A stretch of 64,000 nt of DNA from Acidimicrobiales bacterium (GCA_030743005.1 JASLTG010000004.1:1-64000), one strand, 5' to 3'; counted from the first letter of the stretch, positions 41,866 through 51,235 are shown. Notes: generated from the letters alone by a model not told the origin. Numbers and translations are program-made.

Positions 41866-42654
41866 ATGGACAACCTGAGCGACAAAAACCGACAACGCGC
41901 AGGTGCAGTGACAGCTTTCTTTGGGCTCTCTGTTCTGATGTTGGCAGGGCTTGTGTTCCTGGTCCTGTTCGCTATTTCGCTGACAACTATGGTCGCGTTA
42001 GGGCTTGCGCTGCTGATCGCACTTTCGTTGCTTTGGAGTAGCAAGACAAGTGAGCGACGCATTTTAGAGAAGTTGCCCGGCACACAGCTCGGCGACGGAG
42101 AACAACCTCGGCTCACGAACTTGGTCGAGGGTCTCTGCCTCTCGACTGGTACAGCTCCGCCTCGGATCCACCTTCTTCCGACCGAAGGCCGCAACATCGC
42201 TGCTTTAGGACGATCGGTCGACCACTCAACGCTCATTATCACTACTGGCCTGCTGGAAGCCGCCACTCGTATCGAACTGGAAGCCGTTCTCGCCAACCGA
42301 ATATCTCAGATAGCGAGCTATAGAACAGCGTTGGCAACTACCGCAATTACAACTTTCGGGATGTCGATAGAACTCGCATCGCTCCGAATTCGACCATTTT
42401 TGTTTCTCGCAGGGACACTGAAGCGAAAGATAGGTCTACAAGTTGATCCGAGTCATGATTTTTCGGGAGATGTGGCTGGTGCTGGCATAACCCGCTACCC
42501 ACCAGGGATGGTTGAAGCGATCGAAATGATGGGGAATCGAACCTTGGTCCCAGAAGTCAGTCCGACTCTCGACTCACTTTGGCTTTTCCCTTCCACATCG
42601 AACACAGATCGACCAACAGTCGAAGCTCGGGCGACAGCGCTACGCGAAATGTGA
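41866..42654 (+). CDS. M48/HtpX-like membrane protein with ruined zinc site (pseudopeptidase)
   Basis: A 262-residue protein with two N-terminal membrane helices (about 12-58) and a domain that follows the M48 metallopeptidase pattern: RIHLLPTEGRNIAALGRSVDHSTLIITTGLL and then ELEAVLAN. Where active enzymes have HExxH, this has N144-R-I-S-Q148; the downstream ExxxD-type motif is DFSGD at 198-202, so the third ligand Glu is Asp. Zinc binding and proteolysis are therefore unlikely. The frame is intact and not a fragment, so the protein is probably kept for a binding or regulatory role. It lies between pimA and a DUF3048 lipoprotein gene, which starts 7 bases later. Confidence 0.72.
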   Translation: MDNLSDKNRQRAGAVTAFFGLSVLMLAGLVFLVLFAISLTTMVALGLALLIALSLLWSSKTSERRILEKLPGTQLGDGEQPRLTNLVEGLCLSTGTAPPRIHLLPTEGRNIAALGRSVDHSTLIITTGLLEAATRIELEAVLANRISQIASYRTALATTAITTFGMSIELASLRIRPFLFLAGTLKRKIGLQVDPSHDFSGDVAGAGITRYPPGMVEAIEMMGNRTLVPEVSPTLDSLWLFPSTSNTDRPTVEARATALREM

Positions 42655-42661
42655 TGCACCG

Positions 42662-43828
42662 ATGAAATTAAGCGGCTTTGCTATCGGGTTGTTCTCGCTC
42701 CTTCTCACTGCATGTGCTGCCGATGCACCCGACACCTACCCAGCGAAAGACCCAGATTCAACAGGTCTTGAATCTAGTTCGACGACCACCAACGCGACCT
42801 CGGCTTCATCTACCCAAGACGCCCAGTCTTCCGATGCGGCACCGACCTCGGTTCCCGACTCTTCAGCCACCACAACCTCAGAGCAAACTCCAGGTGGACC
42901 GTTAGCTAACCAACCTGTTGCGCCATACCGAGGAACTCCGGCTGATCCATCGGTACTGGCGGCACCGCAGTTGGCATTAAAAATCGACAACGCGCCGTCA
43001 GCTGTTCCCCAACAAGGTATCCAAGAAGCAGACATCGTCTTTGAAGAGTTAGTGGAAGGAGGCCTGACGAGATTCCTTGCCATCTTTCAGTCTCAAGTCC
43101 CTGAATCTGTTGGACCCATTCGGTCGGGACGTTCAAGCGACATTCCTCTACTCATGCCGTTTGACGGAGCACTTTTTGGATGGAGTGGTTCGAATTGGGC
43201 GTTCCGTCGGTTACTAGAGACAGTGGCCATTACAGATGTCGGTTTGTATAAGAACCCAGCGCAATATTGGCGCAAGGAGGACAGGCCCGCTCCAAGCAAC
43301 TTATGGGCACGGGCTACACAGTTAATAGGAGAAGCCGAGGACGAGATATCACCGGTCGAGCCATTATGGCCCTTTCGTGAATCACCGCAGAAGGACGAAG
43401 CAGGTCGCAAGGTACGAGGGGTAGAAGTCGACTGGGGTTCAGTGCAGGTTTCATTTCGTTGGGTCGAAGATAAGAATAAATGGCAGAGATTTCAGAATGG
43501 GAACAGACATCTAGCGTTGAACAGAAGCGGAGATGAGGTCGAAGTAGCCGCACAGAATGTCATTATCCAATTCACGAAATATCTCTTGACCAACGAAGTT
43601 GACGGAAATGGTGCACGAATTCCAGTTGCGGAACTTTCAGAAGGGTCAGGAACAGCATGGATACTGAAAGACGGGCAAATTACTGAGGGACGCTGGATGA
43701 AGCCAAACATCACGGTGCACACACAGTTCGTTGACGAAACTGGCAAAGCTATTGCAATGGCGCCCGGTGCGACTTGGGTTTTATTAGCGCCTCGCGGTGC
43801 AGCGACAATCGTTGAAATCGACGACTAA
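42662..43828 (+). CDS. DUF3048 (YerB-like) lipoprotein
   Basis: A 388-residue exported lipoprotein. The signal peptide ends in the lipobox LLTACA with Cys19. A Ser/Thr/Pro-rich linker (about 20-85) leads to a DUF3048 domain recognised by ALKIDN, QEADIVFEELVEGGLTRFLA and ESVGPIRSGRSSDIPLL, and its C-terminal half with VIIQFTKY and WMKPNITVHT. The function of DUF3048 is unknown. It sits at the outer face of the cytoplasmic membrane and follows the M48-like membrane protein by 7 bases, so the two may work together (inference). Confidence 0.87.
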   Translation: MKLSGFAIGLFSLLLTACAADAPDTYPAKDPDSTGLESSSTTTNATSASSTQDAQSSDAAPTSVPDSSATTTSEQTPGGPLANQPVAPYRGTPADPSVLAAPQLALKIDNAPSAVPQQGIQEADIVFEELVEGGLTRFLAIFQSQVPESVGPIRSGRSSDIPLLMPFDGALFGWSGSNWAFRRLLETVAITDVGLYKNPAQYWRKEDRPAPSNLWARATQLIGEAEDEISPVEPLWPFRESPQKDEAGRKVRGVEVDWGSVQVSFRWVEDKNKWQRFQNGNRHLALNRSGDEVEVAAQNVIIQFTKYLLTNEVDGNGARIPVAELSEGSGTAWILKDGQITEGRWMKPNITVHTQFVDETGKAIAMAPGATWVLLAPRGAATIVEIDD

Positions 43829-43859
43829 GGGAAGCGACTCGTTCTGCACCTCATCGGCT

Positions 43860-43865
43860 TAGACT
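43860..43865 (+). promoter_or_regulatory. Candidate leaderless -10 box TAGACT
   Basis: TAGACT ends 6 bases before the ATG of pdxS. The spacer GGAGGA would also be a perfect Shine-Dalgarno, but it abuts the ATG, a spacing that normally works badly. Confidence 0.4.
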
Positions 43866-43871
43866 GGAGGA

Positions 43872-44774
43872 ATGGCAGATAGTACGAGTGGATCGAACTC
43901 ACAAGTTGGCACCGTGCGCGTGAAGCGAGGATTAGCTGACATGCTCCGCGGAGGCGTGATCATGGACGTGGTCACCCCCGCTGAAGCGAAGATTGCGGAA
44001 GACGCTGGTGCGGTCGCAGTGATGGCCCTTGAACGAGTACCCGCTGATATTCGACGAGATGGCGGAGTAGCGCGCATGAGTGACCCCGCCATGGTTGAAG
44101 GGATACAACAAGCAGTCACGATCCCTGTAATGGCAAAAGCCCGGATAGGCCACTTTGCTGAAGCTCAAATTCTTGAATCACTCGGAGTGGATTACGTCGA
44201 CGAATCTGAAGTATTGACGCCCGCCGACGAAGCACACCACATTGACAAATGGTCATTCACAGTTCCTTTTGTCTGTGGAGCTACGAACCTCGGGGAGGCG
44301 CTACGTCGTATTTCTGAAGGTGCCTGCATGATCCGTTCAAAAGGCGAAGCTGGAACAGGGAACATTGTTGAAGCAGTGCGCCACCTACGGTCGATTTTGG
44401 GTGACATACGAAAGATCACTCAAGCAGACCAAGCAGAACTGTTTGACTGGGCGAAACAGTTACAAGCCCCATTGGGGTTGGTTCAAGAGGTGGCAGAGAC
44501 CGGGTGTTTGCCCGTACCAATGTTCTGCGCCGGAGGTATTGCGACTCCCGCAGATGCATCTCTCGTGATGCAACTAGGAGCGGAAGCTGTTTTCGTTGGA
44601 TCTGGGATCTTTAAAAGTGAAGACCCGGCGCCCCGAGCCAAAGCCATCGTCGAAGCGACAACTCACTTCAGGGACCCCACAATGGTTGCCAAAGTAAGTC
44701 GAGGACTCGGAGACGCAATGCCCGGCCTTGAAATCGACGAACTTGAAACCAAACTCGCCGAACGCGGCTGGTAG
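43872..44774 (+). CDS. pdxS: Pyridoxal 5'-phosphate synthase, synthase subunit
   Basis: A 300-residue TIM-barrel protein that builds PLP from ribose 5-phosphate, glyceraldehyde 3-phosphate and ammonia. The family N-terminus [20 protein letters not shown], the [19 protein letters not shown] segment, the active-site Lys in [15 protein letters not shown] and the second Lys in [12 protein letters not shown] are all present, as is [18 protein letters not shown]. It works with PdxT, encoded 9 bases downstream, as a 12:12 complex. The start is uncertain by a few codons because the GGAGGA touches the ATG. Confidence 0.97.
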   Translation: MADSTSGSNSQVGTVRVKRGLADMLRGGVIMDVVTPAEAKIAEDAGAVAVMALERVPADIRRDGGVARMSDPAMVEGIQQAVTIPVMAKARIGHFAEAQILESLGVDYVDESEVLTPADEAHHIDKWSFTVPFVCGATNLGEALRRISEGACMIRSKGEAGTGNIVEAVRHLRSILGDIRKITQADQAELFDWAKQLQAPLGLVQEVAETGCLPVPMFCAGGIATPADASLVMQLGAEAVFVGSGIFKSEDPAPRAKAIVEATTHFRDPTMVAKVSRGLGDAMPGLEIDELETKLAERGW

Positions 44775-44783
44775 AAAAGTAAA

Positions 44784-45371
44784 TTGTCACCGATAGTCGG
44801 AGTCTTGGCGCTACAAGGCGCCTCAAGAGAACACACCGACGCGTTGGAAAAGCTCGGAACGACTGTCCGTCAAGTCAGATTACCCAAAGACCTGAACGGC
44901 CTCGACGCGATAGTGATCCCCGGCGGCGAGTCAACAACTATCTCAATGCTCTTGGAATCAAGTAAAACTTTTGAACCTCTGTCAGAGCTTTTGGCTGACG
45001 GGTTACCTGCCCTAGGCACATGTGCTGGGATGATTCTTCTAGCAACAGAAGTGCTAGACGGCCGATCCGACCAGAGAAGTTTCGCCCAAATCGATATAGC
45101 GGTTCGTCGAAATGCGTTCGGCCGTCAAATAGCAAGCTTCGAAACGGACCTACAGATCAAAGACCTCGAAGAACCTTTCCCAGGAGTCTTTATTCGAGCA
45201 CCCGGGGCTCAAATACTTAACCCATCAGTAGAAATACTTGCCAGCGTCAAACGAGAGACGGGCGAAGAAACGCCAGTGTTTTGTCGGCAAGAAAACGTGA
45301 TGGTAACCAGCTTCCATCCCGAGTTGACAGACGATTTGCGACTCCACCAGATGTTCTTAGAGCATCTGTAA
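44784..45371 (+). CDS. pdxT: Pyridoxal 5'-phosphate synthase, glutaminase subunit
   Basis: A 195-residue class I glutamine amidotransferase that supplies ammonia to PdxS. The nucleophile Cys is in ALGTCAGMILLA, the His/Glu pair in TSFHPELTDD and the IPGGESTTIS loop is typical of PdxT. The start is TTG (reading MSPIVGVLALQGASREH) with only a weak AGAAAAG upstream; pairing with pdxS makes this start plausible. It is complete at the C-terminus. Confidence 0.95.
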   Translation: MSPIVGVLALQGASREHTDALEKLGTTVRQVRLPKDLNGLDAIVIPGGESTTISMLLESSKTFEPLSELLADGLPALGTCAGMILLATEVLDGRSDQRSFAQIDIAVRRNAFGRQIASFETDLQIKDLEEPFPGVFIRAPGAQILNPSVEILASVKRETGEETPVFCRQENVMVTSFHPELTDDLRLHQMFLEHL

Positions 45372-45454
45372 CCAACCTACGGTGGCAAGCGACTGAAACA
45401 GCGACGTTCAATTCTCCCGGTGAGAGTGGCAGAATGTGACTCGGAGGTATCGAA

Positions 45455-46207
45455 GTGTCCGGGCATTCCAAATGGGCGACCATCAAACATAAGAAAGGCG
45501 CAGCTGACAAAGCTCGCGGAAAACTTTTCGCCAAGCTCATTCGCCAAGTCGAAGTCGCTGCCCGCGAAGGTGGAGGTGACCTAGAGTCCAACGCGACTCT
45601 CCGGACCATGTATCAAAAGGCGCGTGATAACTCAGTGCCACTCGACACCATTGAAAGAGCTATCAAGCGCGGAACGGGCGAACTTGAGGGCGTCAATTAC
45701 GAGCAAGTCAATTATGAAGGTTACGCACCCCATGGGGTTGCGATGTTCGTTGATGTGCTCACTGACAACAGAAATAGAACCGGAGCCGAAATTCGAAGCG
45801 TTTTTACTCGAGCAGGCGGGTCTCTTGCCGAGCCCGGAGCCGTCGCATGGCAATTCGACCGCAAAGGAGTGGTCCTGGTCCCAGGAACGGCAGACGAAGA
45901 TCAAGTCCTGATGGCGGCCCTGGAAGCTGGCGCTGAAGATGTTGTGGCAGAGGGTGACGTATGGAGAGTCACAACGGACCCCGCAGACACAATCTCAGTA
46001 AGAGAGGCGCTTGAAGGGTCCGGGATTGAGGTTTCATCAACCGATCTGACCTACTTGCCACAAAACGTTATTGAACTCTTATCTAGCGGCGAGGCTGCAC
46101 AAGTCTTGGCGGTAATGGACGCACTTGATGATCATGATGACGTGCAGGGCGTCTACGCCAACTTCGACGTTCCAGACGACGTATTGGCAGAACTAACCAA
46201 AGGCTGA
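45455..46207 (+). CDS. yebC: YebC/PmpR family transcription regulator
   Basis: A 250-residue protein of the YebC/TACO1 family. The N-terminus GHSKWATIKHKKGAADKARG is the family signature; the middle domain contains YEGYAPHGVAMFVDVLTDNRNRT and RSVFTRAGGSLAEPGAV, and the C-terminal domain VMDALDDHDDVQGVYANFD. Members bind DNA and/or help translation of proline-rich stretches. The GTG start has GGAGG 7 bases upstream. As in many bacteria it precedes ruvC. Confidence 0.95.
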   Translation: MSGHSKWATIKHKKGAADKARGKLFAKLIRQVEVAAREGGGDLESNATLRTMYQKARDNSVPLDTIERAIKRGTGELEGVNYEQVNYEGYAPHGVAMFVDVLTDNRNRTGAEIRSVFTRAGGSLAEPGAVAWQFDRKGVVLVPGTADEDQVLMAALEAGAEDVVAEGDVWRVTTDPADTISVREALEGSGIEVSSTDLTYLPQNVIELLSSGEAAQVLAVMDALDDHDDVQGVYANFDVPDDVLAELTKG

Positions 46208-46230
46208 TCGGTACCGTCGACCTCGTCATG

Positions 46231-46236
46231 TACAAT
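46231..46236 (+). promoter_or_regulatory. Candidate leaderless -10 box TACAAT for ruvCAB
   Basis: TACAAT, close to the ideal -10, ends 7 bases before the GTG of ruvC with no Shine-Dalgarno in the spacer. It would drive ruvC-ruvA-ruvB. I see no LexA-type box in the 36-base gap. Confidence 0.55.
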
Positions 46237-46243
46237 CGAACCT

Positions 46244-46747
46244 GTGTTCGTTTTAGGTATCGACCCTGGTTTATCGCGTTGCGGATATGGCGTCGTGGAG
46301 CAGTCAGGTCGGAAAGCTGAGGCTGTGGCAATTGGTGTCATAAGAACGCCAGCCAAGGCCCCTACCGCCGAACGTTTGGCCTGGATCCATGAAGAATTCG
46401 TCAGGCTAGTTGAAGAACACAAGCCGGATGTAGTCGCGATAGAGCGGGTCTTTTTCCAAGTCAACGCCCGAACAGCTATGGGAGTCGCTCAAGTAAGCGG
46501 CTTAGCAATGGCCATTGGCCATTCAGCAGGGGCTGAAGTAGTCGACTACACCCCTAATCAGGTTAAGGAGGCTGTTGCAGGCTGGGGAGGCGCCAACAAA
46601 GAGCAAATGCAACGCATGGTGCAGTCGTTGCTTAGATTGCCCGAAATGCCATCGCCACCAGATGCTGCTGACGCTGCAGCAGTCGCGCTCTGTCATCTAG
46701 CTCATCGGGCAAGCCGACAAATGGCTAAAAGCTCGAAGCTGTCATGA
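46244..46747 (+). CDS. ruvC: Crossover junction endodeoxyribonuclease RuvC
   Basis: A 167-residue Holliday-junction resolvase with an RNase H fold. The acidic residues of the metal site are visible: Asp in FVLGIDPGLSRCGYG, Glu in AIERVFFQVNART and Asp residues in PPDAADAAAVALCH. It cuts junctions extended by RuvAB. The start is GTG. Its end overlaps ruvA by 4 bases. Confidence 0.97.
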   Translation: MFVLGIDPGLSRCGYGVVEQSGRKAEAVAIGVIRTPAKAPTAERLAWIHEEFVRLVEEHKPDVVAIERVFFQVNARTAMGVAQVSGLAMAIGHSAGAEVVDYTPNQVKEAVAGWGGANKEQMQRMVQSLLRLPEMPSPPDAADAAAVALCHLAHRASRQMAKSSKLS

Positions 46748-47334
46748 TCGGCTCGCTTCGCGGCTCAGTTGTCGACAAGGACCCCGAAGGGGAGATCGTT
46801 ATTGAGGTAGCCGGAGTTGGATACAGGGTTAGCGTCAATCCCCGAACTCTCGCTGACCTCTCAGATGTTGGGGCTGAAGCGTTTGTCCATATTCACCACC
46901 ACATACGCGAAGACGATCAGCAACTTTATGGGTTTGCAACATTGGTCGAACGTAAATGTTTCGAGTCAGTGATCGGTGCTCATGGTGTCGGTCCAGCATT
47001 GGGCATGGCAGTACTTGCCACTTTGCCACCGGACCAGCTTCGTCAGGCAGTAGCAACTGAAGACGTTGACGCTTTGTGTCTAGTACCCGGAGTTGGAAAG
47101 AAAACTGCTCAGAGAATGGTCTTAGAACTTAAGAACCGGCTTGACGTTGCAGGCTACGAGGCCGACGGATTGACGTCTGATCCGGAAATGACCTCGTCGG
47201 CACTGACCGACGTTCGCGAAGCCTTAAACCAGATGGGTTTTGGGCCCGACGAAGTGCGGCGCGCTATCGAAGGTCTTCAAGGGGATGACACCGCAACGAT
47301 GCTGCGTGAAGCTCTCCAACGGATGAACCGCTAA
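46744..47334 (+). CDS. ruvA: Holliday junction DNA helicase subunit RuvA
   Basis: A 196-residue protein that binds four-way junctions as a tetramer. The OB domain (about 1-65) includes [16 protein letters not shown] and [18 protein letters not shown]. Helix-hairpin-helix motifs [17 protein letters not shown] and [18 protein letters not shown] follow. The C-terminal domain III (about 150-196) binds RuvB. It overlaps ruvC (ATGA) and ruvB (one base). Confidence 0.97.
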   Translation: MIGSLRGSVVDKDPEGEIVIEVAGVGYRVSVNPRTLADLSDVGAEAFVHIHHHIREDDQQLYGFATLVERKCFESVIGAHGVGPALGMAVLATLPPDQLRQAVATEDVDALCLVPGVGKKTAQRMVLELKNRLDVAGYEADGLTSDPEMTSSALTDVREALNQMGFGPDEVRRAIEGLQGDDTATMLREALQRMNR

Positions 47335-48419
47335 TGAGCGAAAATGAATGGGGCCGAGAAGAAGGTTTTCGGCGAGGCGAGAACGAAAATCGAGATGAGG
47401 TTCTAAGCGCTGACCTAGTTATAGAGGACAATGACGAAGTTGGCTTACGTCCGCGTCGCCTGGACGAATTCGTTGGCCAAGCAGAACTTAAGGAACATTT
47501 AGGAGTGTTGCTGGAGGCAGCCCGCGGTAGAGAACAAACACCGGACCATCTGCTGTTTGCCGGCCCTCCTGGTCTTGGAAAAACGACTTTGGCAGGAATA
47601 GTGGCTGCCGAACTTGAGGTGACTATGCACGTCACCTCAGGACCAGCAATTGAACGAGCCGGTGACCTTGCCGCCATTCTCACCAATCTCGCAGATCGCG
47701 ATGTGCTGTTTATCGACGAAATCCACCGCCTTCCCAAACAAGTGGAGGAAGTGCTCTACCCAGCTATGGAAGATTTCCAGTTGGACGTAGTACTTGGGAA
47801 AGGGCCGGCAGCTCGTTCGATTCGCTTTGATCTGCCGCCATTTACTTTGGTTGGAGCAACAACAAGAACCGGACTGATCGCAGGACCGCTCAGGGATCGC
47901 TTCGGTCTTGTCGAAAGACTTGACTACTACAACTCTGAAGAGTTGAAATCAATAGTTGAACGAGCGGCCGGCATCCTCTCGGTCATAATCGACTCGGATG
48001 GTGCCGCCGAAATTGCCGGCAGAAGTAGAGGCACACCTCGCATAGCTAATCGCCTGCTCCGTCGGGTCCGAGACTTTGCTGAGGTGCGAGCTGGCGGAGA
48101 TATCGACGTCGACGTCGCCCGCGACGGATTAGCGCTTTTCGGAGTCGACGAACTTGGTCTAGACAAGGTTGATCGGTCGATTCTGGAATCAATCGCGCTC
48201 ACTCACGTCGGTGGACCCGTCGGCTTATCAACCTTGTCGATTACTGTCGGCGAACAACCAGAGACTCTCGAAGACGTTTACGAACCTTTCTTGATTCAGC
48301 AGGGGCTCCTGCAACGTACTCCGCGTGGACGTGTCGTCACCGCAGCAGCCTTTGAACACCTCGGAGTCTCACCGCCGGCGCAATTCGGTGAAGACCCCTC
48401 TTTATTTGACGAAAAGTAA
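47334..48419 (+). CDS. ruvB: Holliday junction DNA helicase RuvB
   Basis: A 361-residue AAA+ motor that drives branch migration with RuvA. Walker A is [17 protein letters not shown], Walker B is [16 protein letters not shown], sensor 1 is [11 protein letters not shown], the Arg finger region is [14 protein letters not shown] and the C-terminal winged helix ends GVSPP. The extended, charged N-terminus (about 30 residues) is a little longer than usual. ATG overlaps the ruvA stop. Confidence 0.97.
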   Translation: MSENEWGREEGFRRGENENRDEVLSADLVIEDNDEVGLRPRRLDEFVGQAELKEHLGVLLEAARGREQTPDHLLFAGPPGLGKTTLAGIVAAELEVTMHVTSGPAIERAGDLAAILTNLADRDVLFIDEIHRLPKQVEEVLYPAMEDFQLDVVLGKGPAARSIRFDLPPFTLVGATTRTGLIAGPLRDRFGLVERLDYYNSEELKSIVERAAGILSVIIDSDGAAEIAGRSRGTPRIANRLLRRVRDFAEVRAGGDIDVDVARDGLALFGVDELGLDKVDRSILESIALTHVGGPVGLSTLSITVGEQPETLEDVYEPFLIQQGLLQRTPRGRVVTAAAFEHLGVSPPAQFGEDPSLFDEK

Positions 48420-48429
48420 GACGTTCTAG

Positions 48430-49053
48430 ATGAGTTCTGACCGAATTTGGTATGGCGCTTATGGCTCAAACGTTCTAGAAGCGCGGTTTCTGCGGTACAT
48501 AGAAGGTGGTAGCTATGGACCAAGCAACGCTGAGCACACCGGAACCCGCGACAACCAACGGCCAGGGCCGGAGTCACCTATGATTCATGGCCCCTGGAGC
48601 CTCTCATTTGGTCTTTCGTCAGAAAGATGGGGCGGAGGTGTCGCCTTCCTTGATCCCGACCTTGACGAAGGTGCATGTCTTCGGTGTTGGGACGTTACTG
48701 CGGAACAATTTATGGACGTAGCGGCTCAGGAAAACGGACTTCAACCAGGCGACGTTGAACTCGATATACCCGAAGTAAGGGATGCGGGAGAACTGCAGAT
48801 CGGAGACGCCTGGTACTCGAGAATCGTTTATCTGGGTGACTTTCATGGCAGGCCATTGATGACCTTCACGAACCCGAAGTCGGTAGAGCCAAGAGCACCA
48901 GGGGAACCATATTTATCGGTGATATTGAATGGATTCTTGGAAGCTGCCCCAACCCAGTTGGACCAGCACCTAGACCGGTTAATGCGCGCACGGGGAGTAG
49001 ATTCTGGGTGGACCCGAGAGGCGCTAATGGGATTAGCAAACTTGGAGACCTGA
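48430..49053 (+). CDS. Gamma-glutamylcyclotransferase-like fold protein
   Basis: A 207-residue protein whose N-terminus IWYGAYGSNVLEARFLRYIE carries the YGSN loop of the GGCT-like fold. The rest (SFGLSSERWGGGVAFLDPD, WYSRIVYLGDFHGRPLMTFT) resembles a group of actinobacterial proteins of this fold that have been given mixed names in databases. A role in glutathione-type or mycothiol-type amide turnover is only a guess. It is inserted between ruvB and queA with short gaps (10 and 40 bases). Confidence 0.65.
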   Translation: MSSDRIWYGAYGSNVLEARFLRYIEGGSYGPSNAEHTGTRDNQRPGPESPMIHGPWSLSFGLSSERWGGGVAFLDPDLDEGACLRCWDVTAEQFMDVAAQENGLQPGDVELDIPEVRDAGELQIGDAWYSRIVYLGDFHGRPLMTFTNPKSVEPRAPGEPYLSVILNGFLEAAPTQLDQHLDRLMRARGVDSGWTREALMGLANLET

Positions 49054-49093
49054 AATCAGCGACGATACGAGTGCCTAACAGTTTGTCCAAAGT

Positions 49094-50113
49094 ATGAAGG
49101 AATTCGATTACGAACTACCCGAGGGAGTGATTGCTCAGAAGCCTGCTGTACCCCGCGACAGTGCGAAGTTGCTCGTCGACGCAGGGGCCGATCGTCCTCC
49201 TCAACATTTGACCGTAGCTAACCTGCCCGACCACTTAGCTCCTGGCGATGTAGTCGTGGTAAATGAGACAAGTGTTATCCCCGCGCGGCTGCCACTGCGA
49301 AAAGTGACTGGCGGTGCCGTCGAAGTCCTATTACTGGAGCCTGTGGCTGATGGTTGGGCCGCCTTGGTGAAGCCCAGCCGTCGCGTGAAAAGCGGAACCG
49401 AATTACGAAGCGAAAGAGATAACGATCTTCAGGTAATCGTGGGCGATGAAATTAGCGAAGATGGTCAAAGAAAAGTAGTTGTCCTACATGCAGGTGTAGA
49501 AGTCGCCGATCCAACTGAAAGCCAGAGACTTTCTATAGCTGGCGAGTCGCCACTCCCACCGTACATAACTTCAAAAGGACACTCTCCCGAGCGGTACCAG
49601 ACTGTTTATGCTCGAACACCAGGTTCAGTGGCAGCGCCCACAGCCGGGCTTCATCTAACCAACGAACTTCTGCAAGAGATTAAAGAAAAAGGTGCACGCA
49701 TAAAAAAAGTAGACCTAGTTGTAGGCCTTGACACTTTCCGACCCGTAACAGTGGACGACCCGGCTGATCACATCATGCATAGTGAAAGCTACAAAGTAGA
49801 CGAAAGCACTTGGGATGCTTGCCAAGCAGCGCGGCGAGTTGTAGCGATCGGGACAACTACCGTTCGAGCTCTCGAATCCGCTGCACGAGGAGCATTGTCC
49901 GGCCGCACTGACCTTTTCTTGCGACGCGGATCCCAATTTGAGGTTGTCGATGTTTTGATGACTAACTTCCACATGCCTCGGTCGACTCTTCTCATGATGA
50001 TTGATGCCTTTATTGGGGATCGGTGGAAAGAGTTGTACCGCGAAGCCCTGGACAACAACTACAGGTTTCTTTCCTTCGGTGACGCAATGTTGCTGCGCCG
50101 GGCTCCGAGGTGA
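49094..50113 (+). CDS. queA: S-adenosylmethionine:tRNA ribosyltransferase-isomerase
   Basis: A 339-residue enzyme that transfers and isomerises the ribosyl part of SAM to 7-aminomethyl-7-deazaguanine in tRNA, giving epoxyqueuosine. The N-terminus FDYELPEGVIAQKPAVPRDS, the central TVYARTPGSVAAPTAGLHLT (written here from the family-conserved APTAGLH core at about residue 178) and the C-terminal NFHMPRSTLLMMIDAFIG are characteristic. It stands 28 bases before tgt. No other queuosine gene is in the window. Confidence 0.96.
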   Translation: MKEFDYELPEGVIAQKPAVPRDSAKLLVDAGADRPPQHLTVANLPDHLAPGDVVVVNETSVIPARLPLRKVTGGAVEVLLLEPVADGWAALVKPSRRVKSGTELRSERDNDLQVIVGDEISEDGQRKVVVLHAGVEVADPTESQRLSIAGESPLPPYITSKGHSPERYQTVYARTPGSVAAPTAGLHLTNELLQEIKEKGARIKKVDLVVGLDTFRPVTVDDPADHIMHSESYKVDESTWDACQAARRVVAIGTTTVRALESAARGALSGRTDLFLRRGSQFEVVDVLMTNFHMPRSTLLMMIDAFIGDRWKELYREALDNNYRFLSFGDAMLLRRAPR

Positions 50114-50140
50114 CCGGCCCTCTGCCATGCTGGAGCAACT

Positions 50141-51235
50141 GTGTCTCTGTCCTTTGAACTCCTAGCGTCAGATAATCAAGCTCGACGAGGTCGAATTCAC
50201 ACTGCCCGAGGCTCGATTGAAACACCAGTCTTTATGCCGGTTGGAACACGAGGCGCGGTAATTCACCTTGACCAACGCGACTACAAAGAACTTGATATTG
50301 AGGTCGTGCTCGGAAACACCTACCACCTCATGCTTCGACCAGGAGCACAAATTATTGAGGATTTAGGAGGACTTCATTCCTTCGCGTCCTGGGACGGTCA
50401 CATGCTGACTGACTCGGGAGGCTTTCAGGTCATGTCGTTGAACGACAACGTAAAGATTGATGATGACGGAGTCACGTTCACCTCTATTTACGATGGTTCA
50501 AAAGTACGTTTCACACCCGAAGATGCGGTATCTACCCAGGAGCAACTGGGCGCCGATATCCAAATGGCACTTGATGTTTGTCCCGCTCTCCCGTCAACAC
50601 AAAGCGCAATTGTCGAAGCGATGGAACGGACTCACGAATGGGCTTCGCGAGCTAAGTCTGCACACCAAAGGACCGACCAAGCTTTGTTCGGCATTGTGCA
50701 GGGGGGAATCGATCCGAAGCTTCGAACCCGGAGCGCGAAATATATGACCTCACTCGACTTCGCCGGCTACGGAATCGGAGGCTTGTCCGTAGGCGAAAGT
50801 CACGGTGAAATGATGCCAGCGTTAAACGCGGCAGCCATCGAATTACCAGAAGATAGGCCTCGTTATCTCATGGGTGTCGGTGACCCAGCGCGAATTGTTG
50901 ATGCAATCGGATCAGGGATTGACATGTTCGACTGCGTATTGCCAACGAGACTTGCTCGGCACGGAACAGTTCTCACTTCTCGCGGAAAGCTGAACCTCCG
51001 CAACGCAAAACATGCTCGTGACGACGAACCGCTAGACCCAGCGAACCCAATGTCCAACAGCTTTAGCCGCGCGTACTTACGGCATTTGATGCAAGTGAAA
51101 GAACCGACGGCTGCTCGAATCGCGACTATGCACAACCTTTGGTTCCTTCTAGATCTTGTGAAGCGGGCGAGGCGGGCCATAGAAGACGGCACTTATGACT
51201 CGTTCCGTTTGGAGACTCTCGAAACCTGGGTCTAG
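50141..51235 (+). CDS. tgt: Queuine/preQ1 tRNA-guanine transglycosylase lacking the zinc cysteines
   Basis: A 364-residue TIM-barrel enzyme that swaps guanine 34 of GUN tRNAs for preQ1. Catalytic features are intact: Asp91 in MLTDSGGFQVMSL, GIVQGGIDPKLRTRSA, GIGGLSVGE and the nucleophile Asp264 in GIDMFDCVLPTRLARHG. The structural zinc motif CxCx2C...H is not: the usual DPECDCYTC stretch reads DPANPMSN at 299-306 (about two residues shorter, no Cys), while His331 remains in MHNLW. Activity therefore cannot rely on that zinc, or the protein is altered. GTG start with GGAG 7 bases upstream; operon with queA. Confidence 0.92.
   Translation: MSLSFELLASDNQARRGRIHTARGSIETPVFMPVGTRGAVIHLDQRDYKELDIEVVLGNTYHLMLRPGAQIIEDLGGLHSFASWDGHMLTDSGGFQVMSLNDNVKIDDDGVTFTSIYDGSKVRFTPEDAVSTQEQLGADIQMALDVCPALPSTQSAIVEAMERTHEWASRAKSAHQRTDQALFGIVQGGIDPKLRTRSAKYMTSLDFAGYGIGGLSVGESHGEMMPALNAAAIELPEDRPRYLMGVGDPARIVDAIGSGIDMFDCVLPTRLARHGTVLTSRGKLNLRNAKHARDDEPLDPANPMSNSFSRAYLRHLMQVKEPTAARIATMHNLWFLLDLVKRARRAIEDGTYDSFRLETLETWV

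Noticed and set aside
49094-51235. A complete queuosine synthesis locus
   Set aside because: Only queA and tgt are present; no queC, queD, queE, queF or queG/queH gene is in the window.
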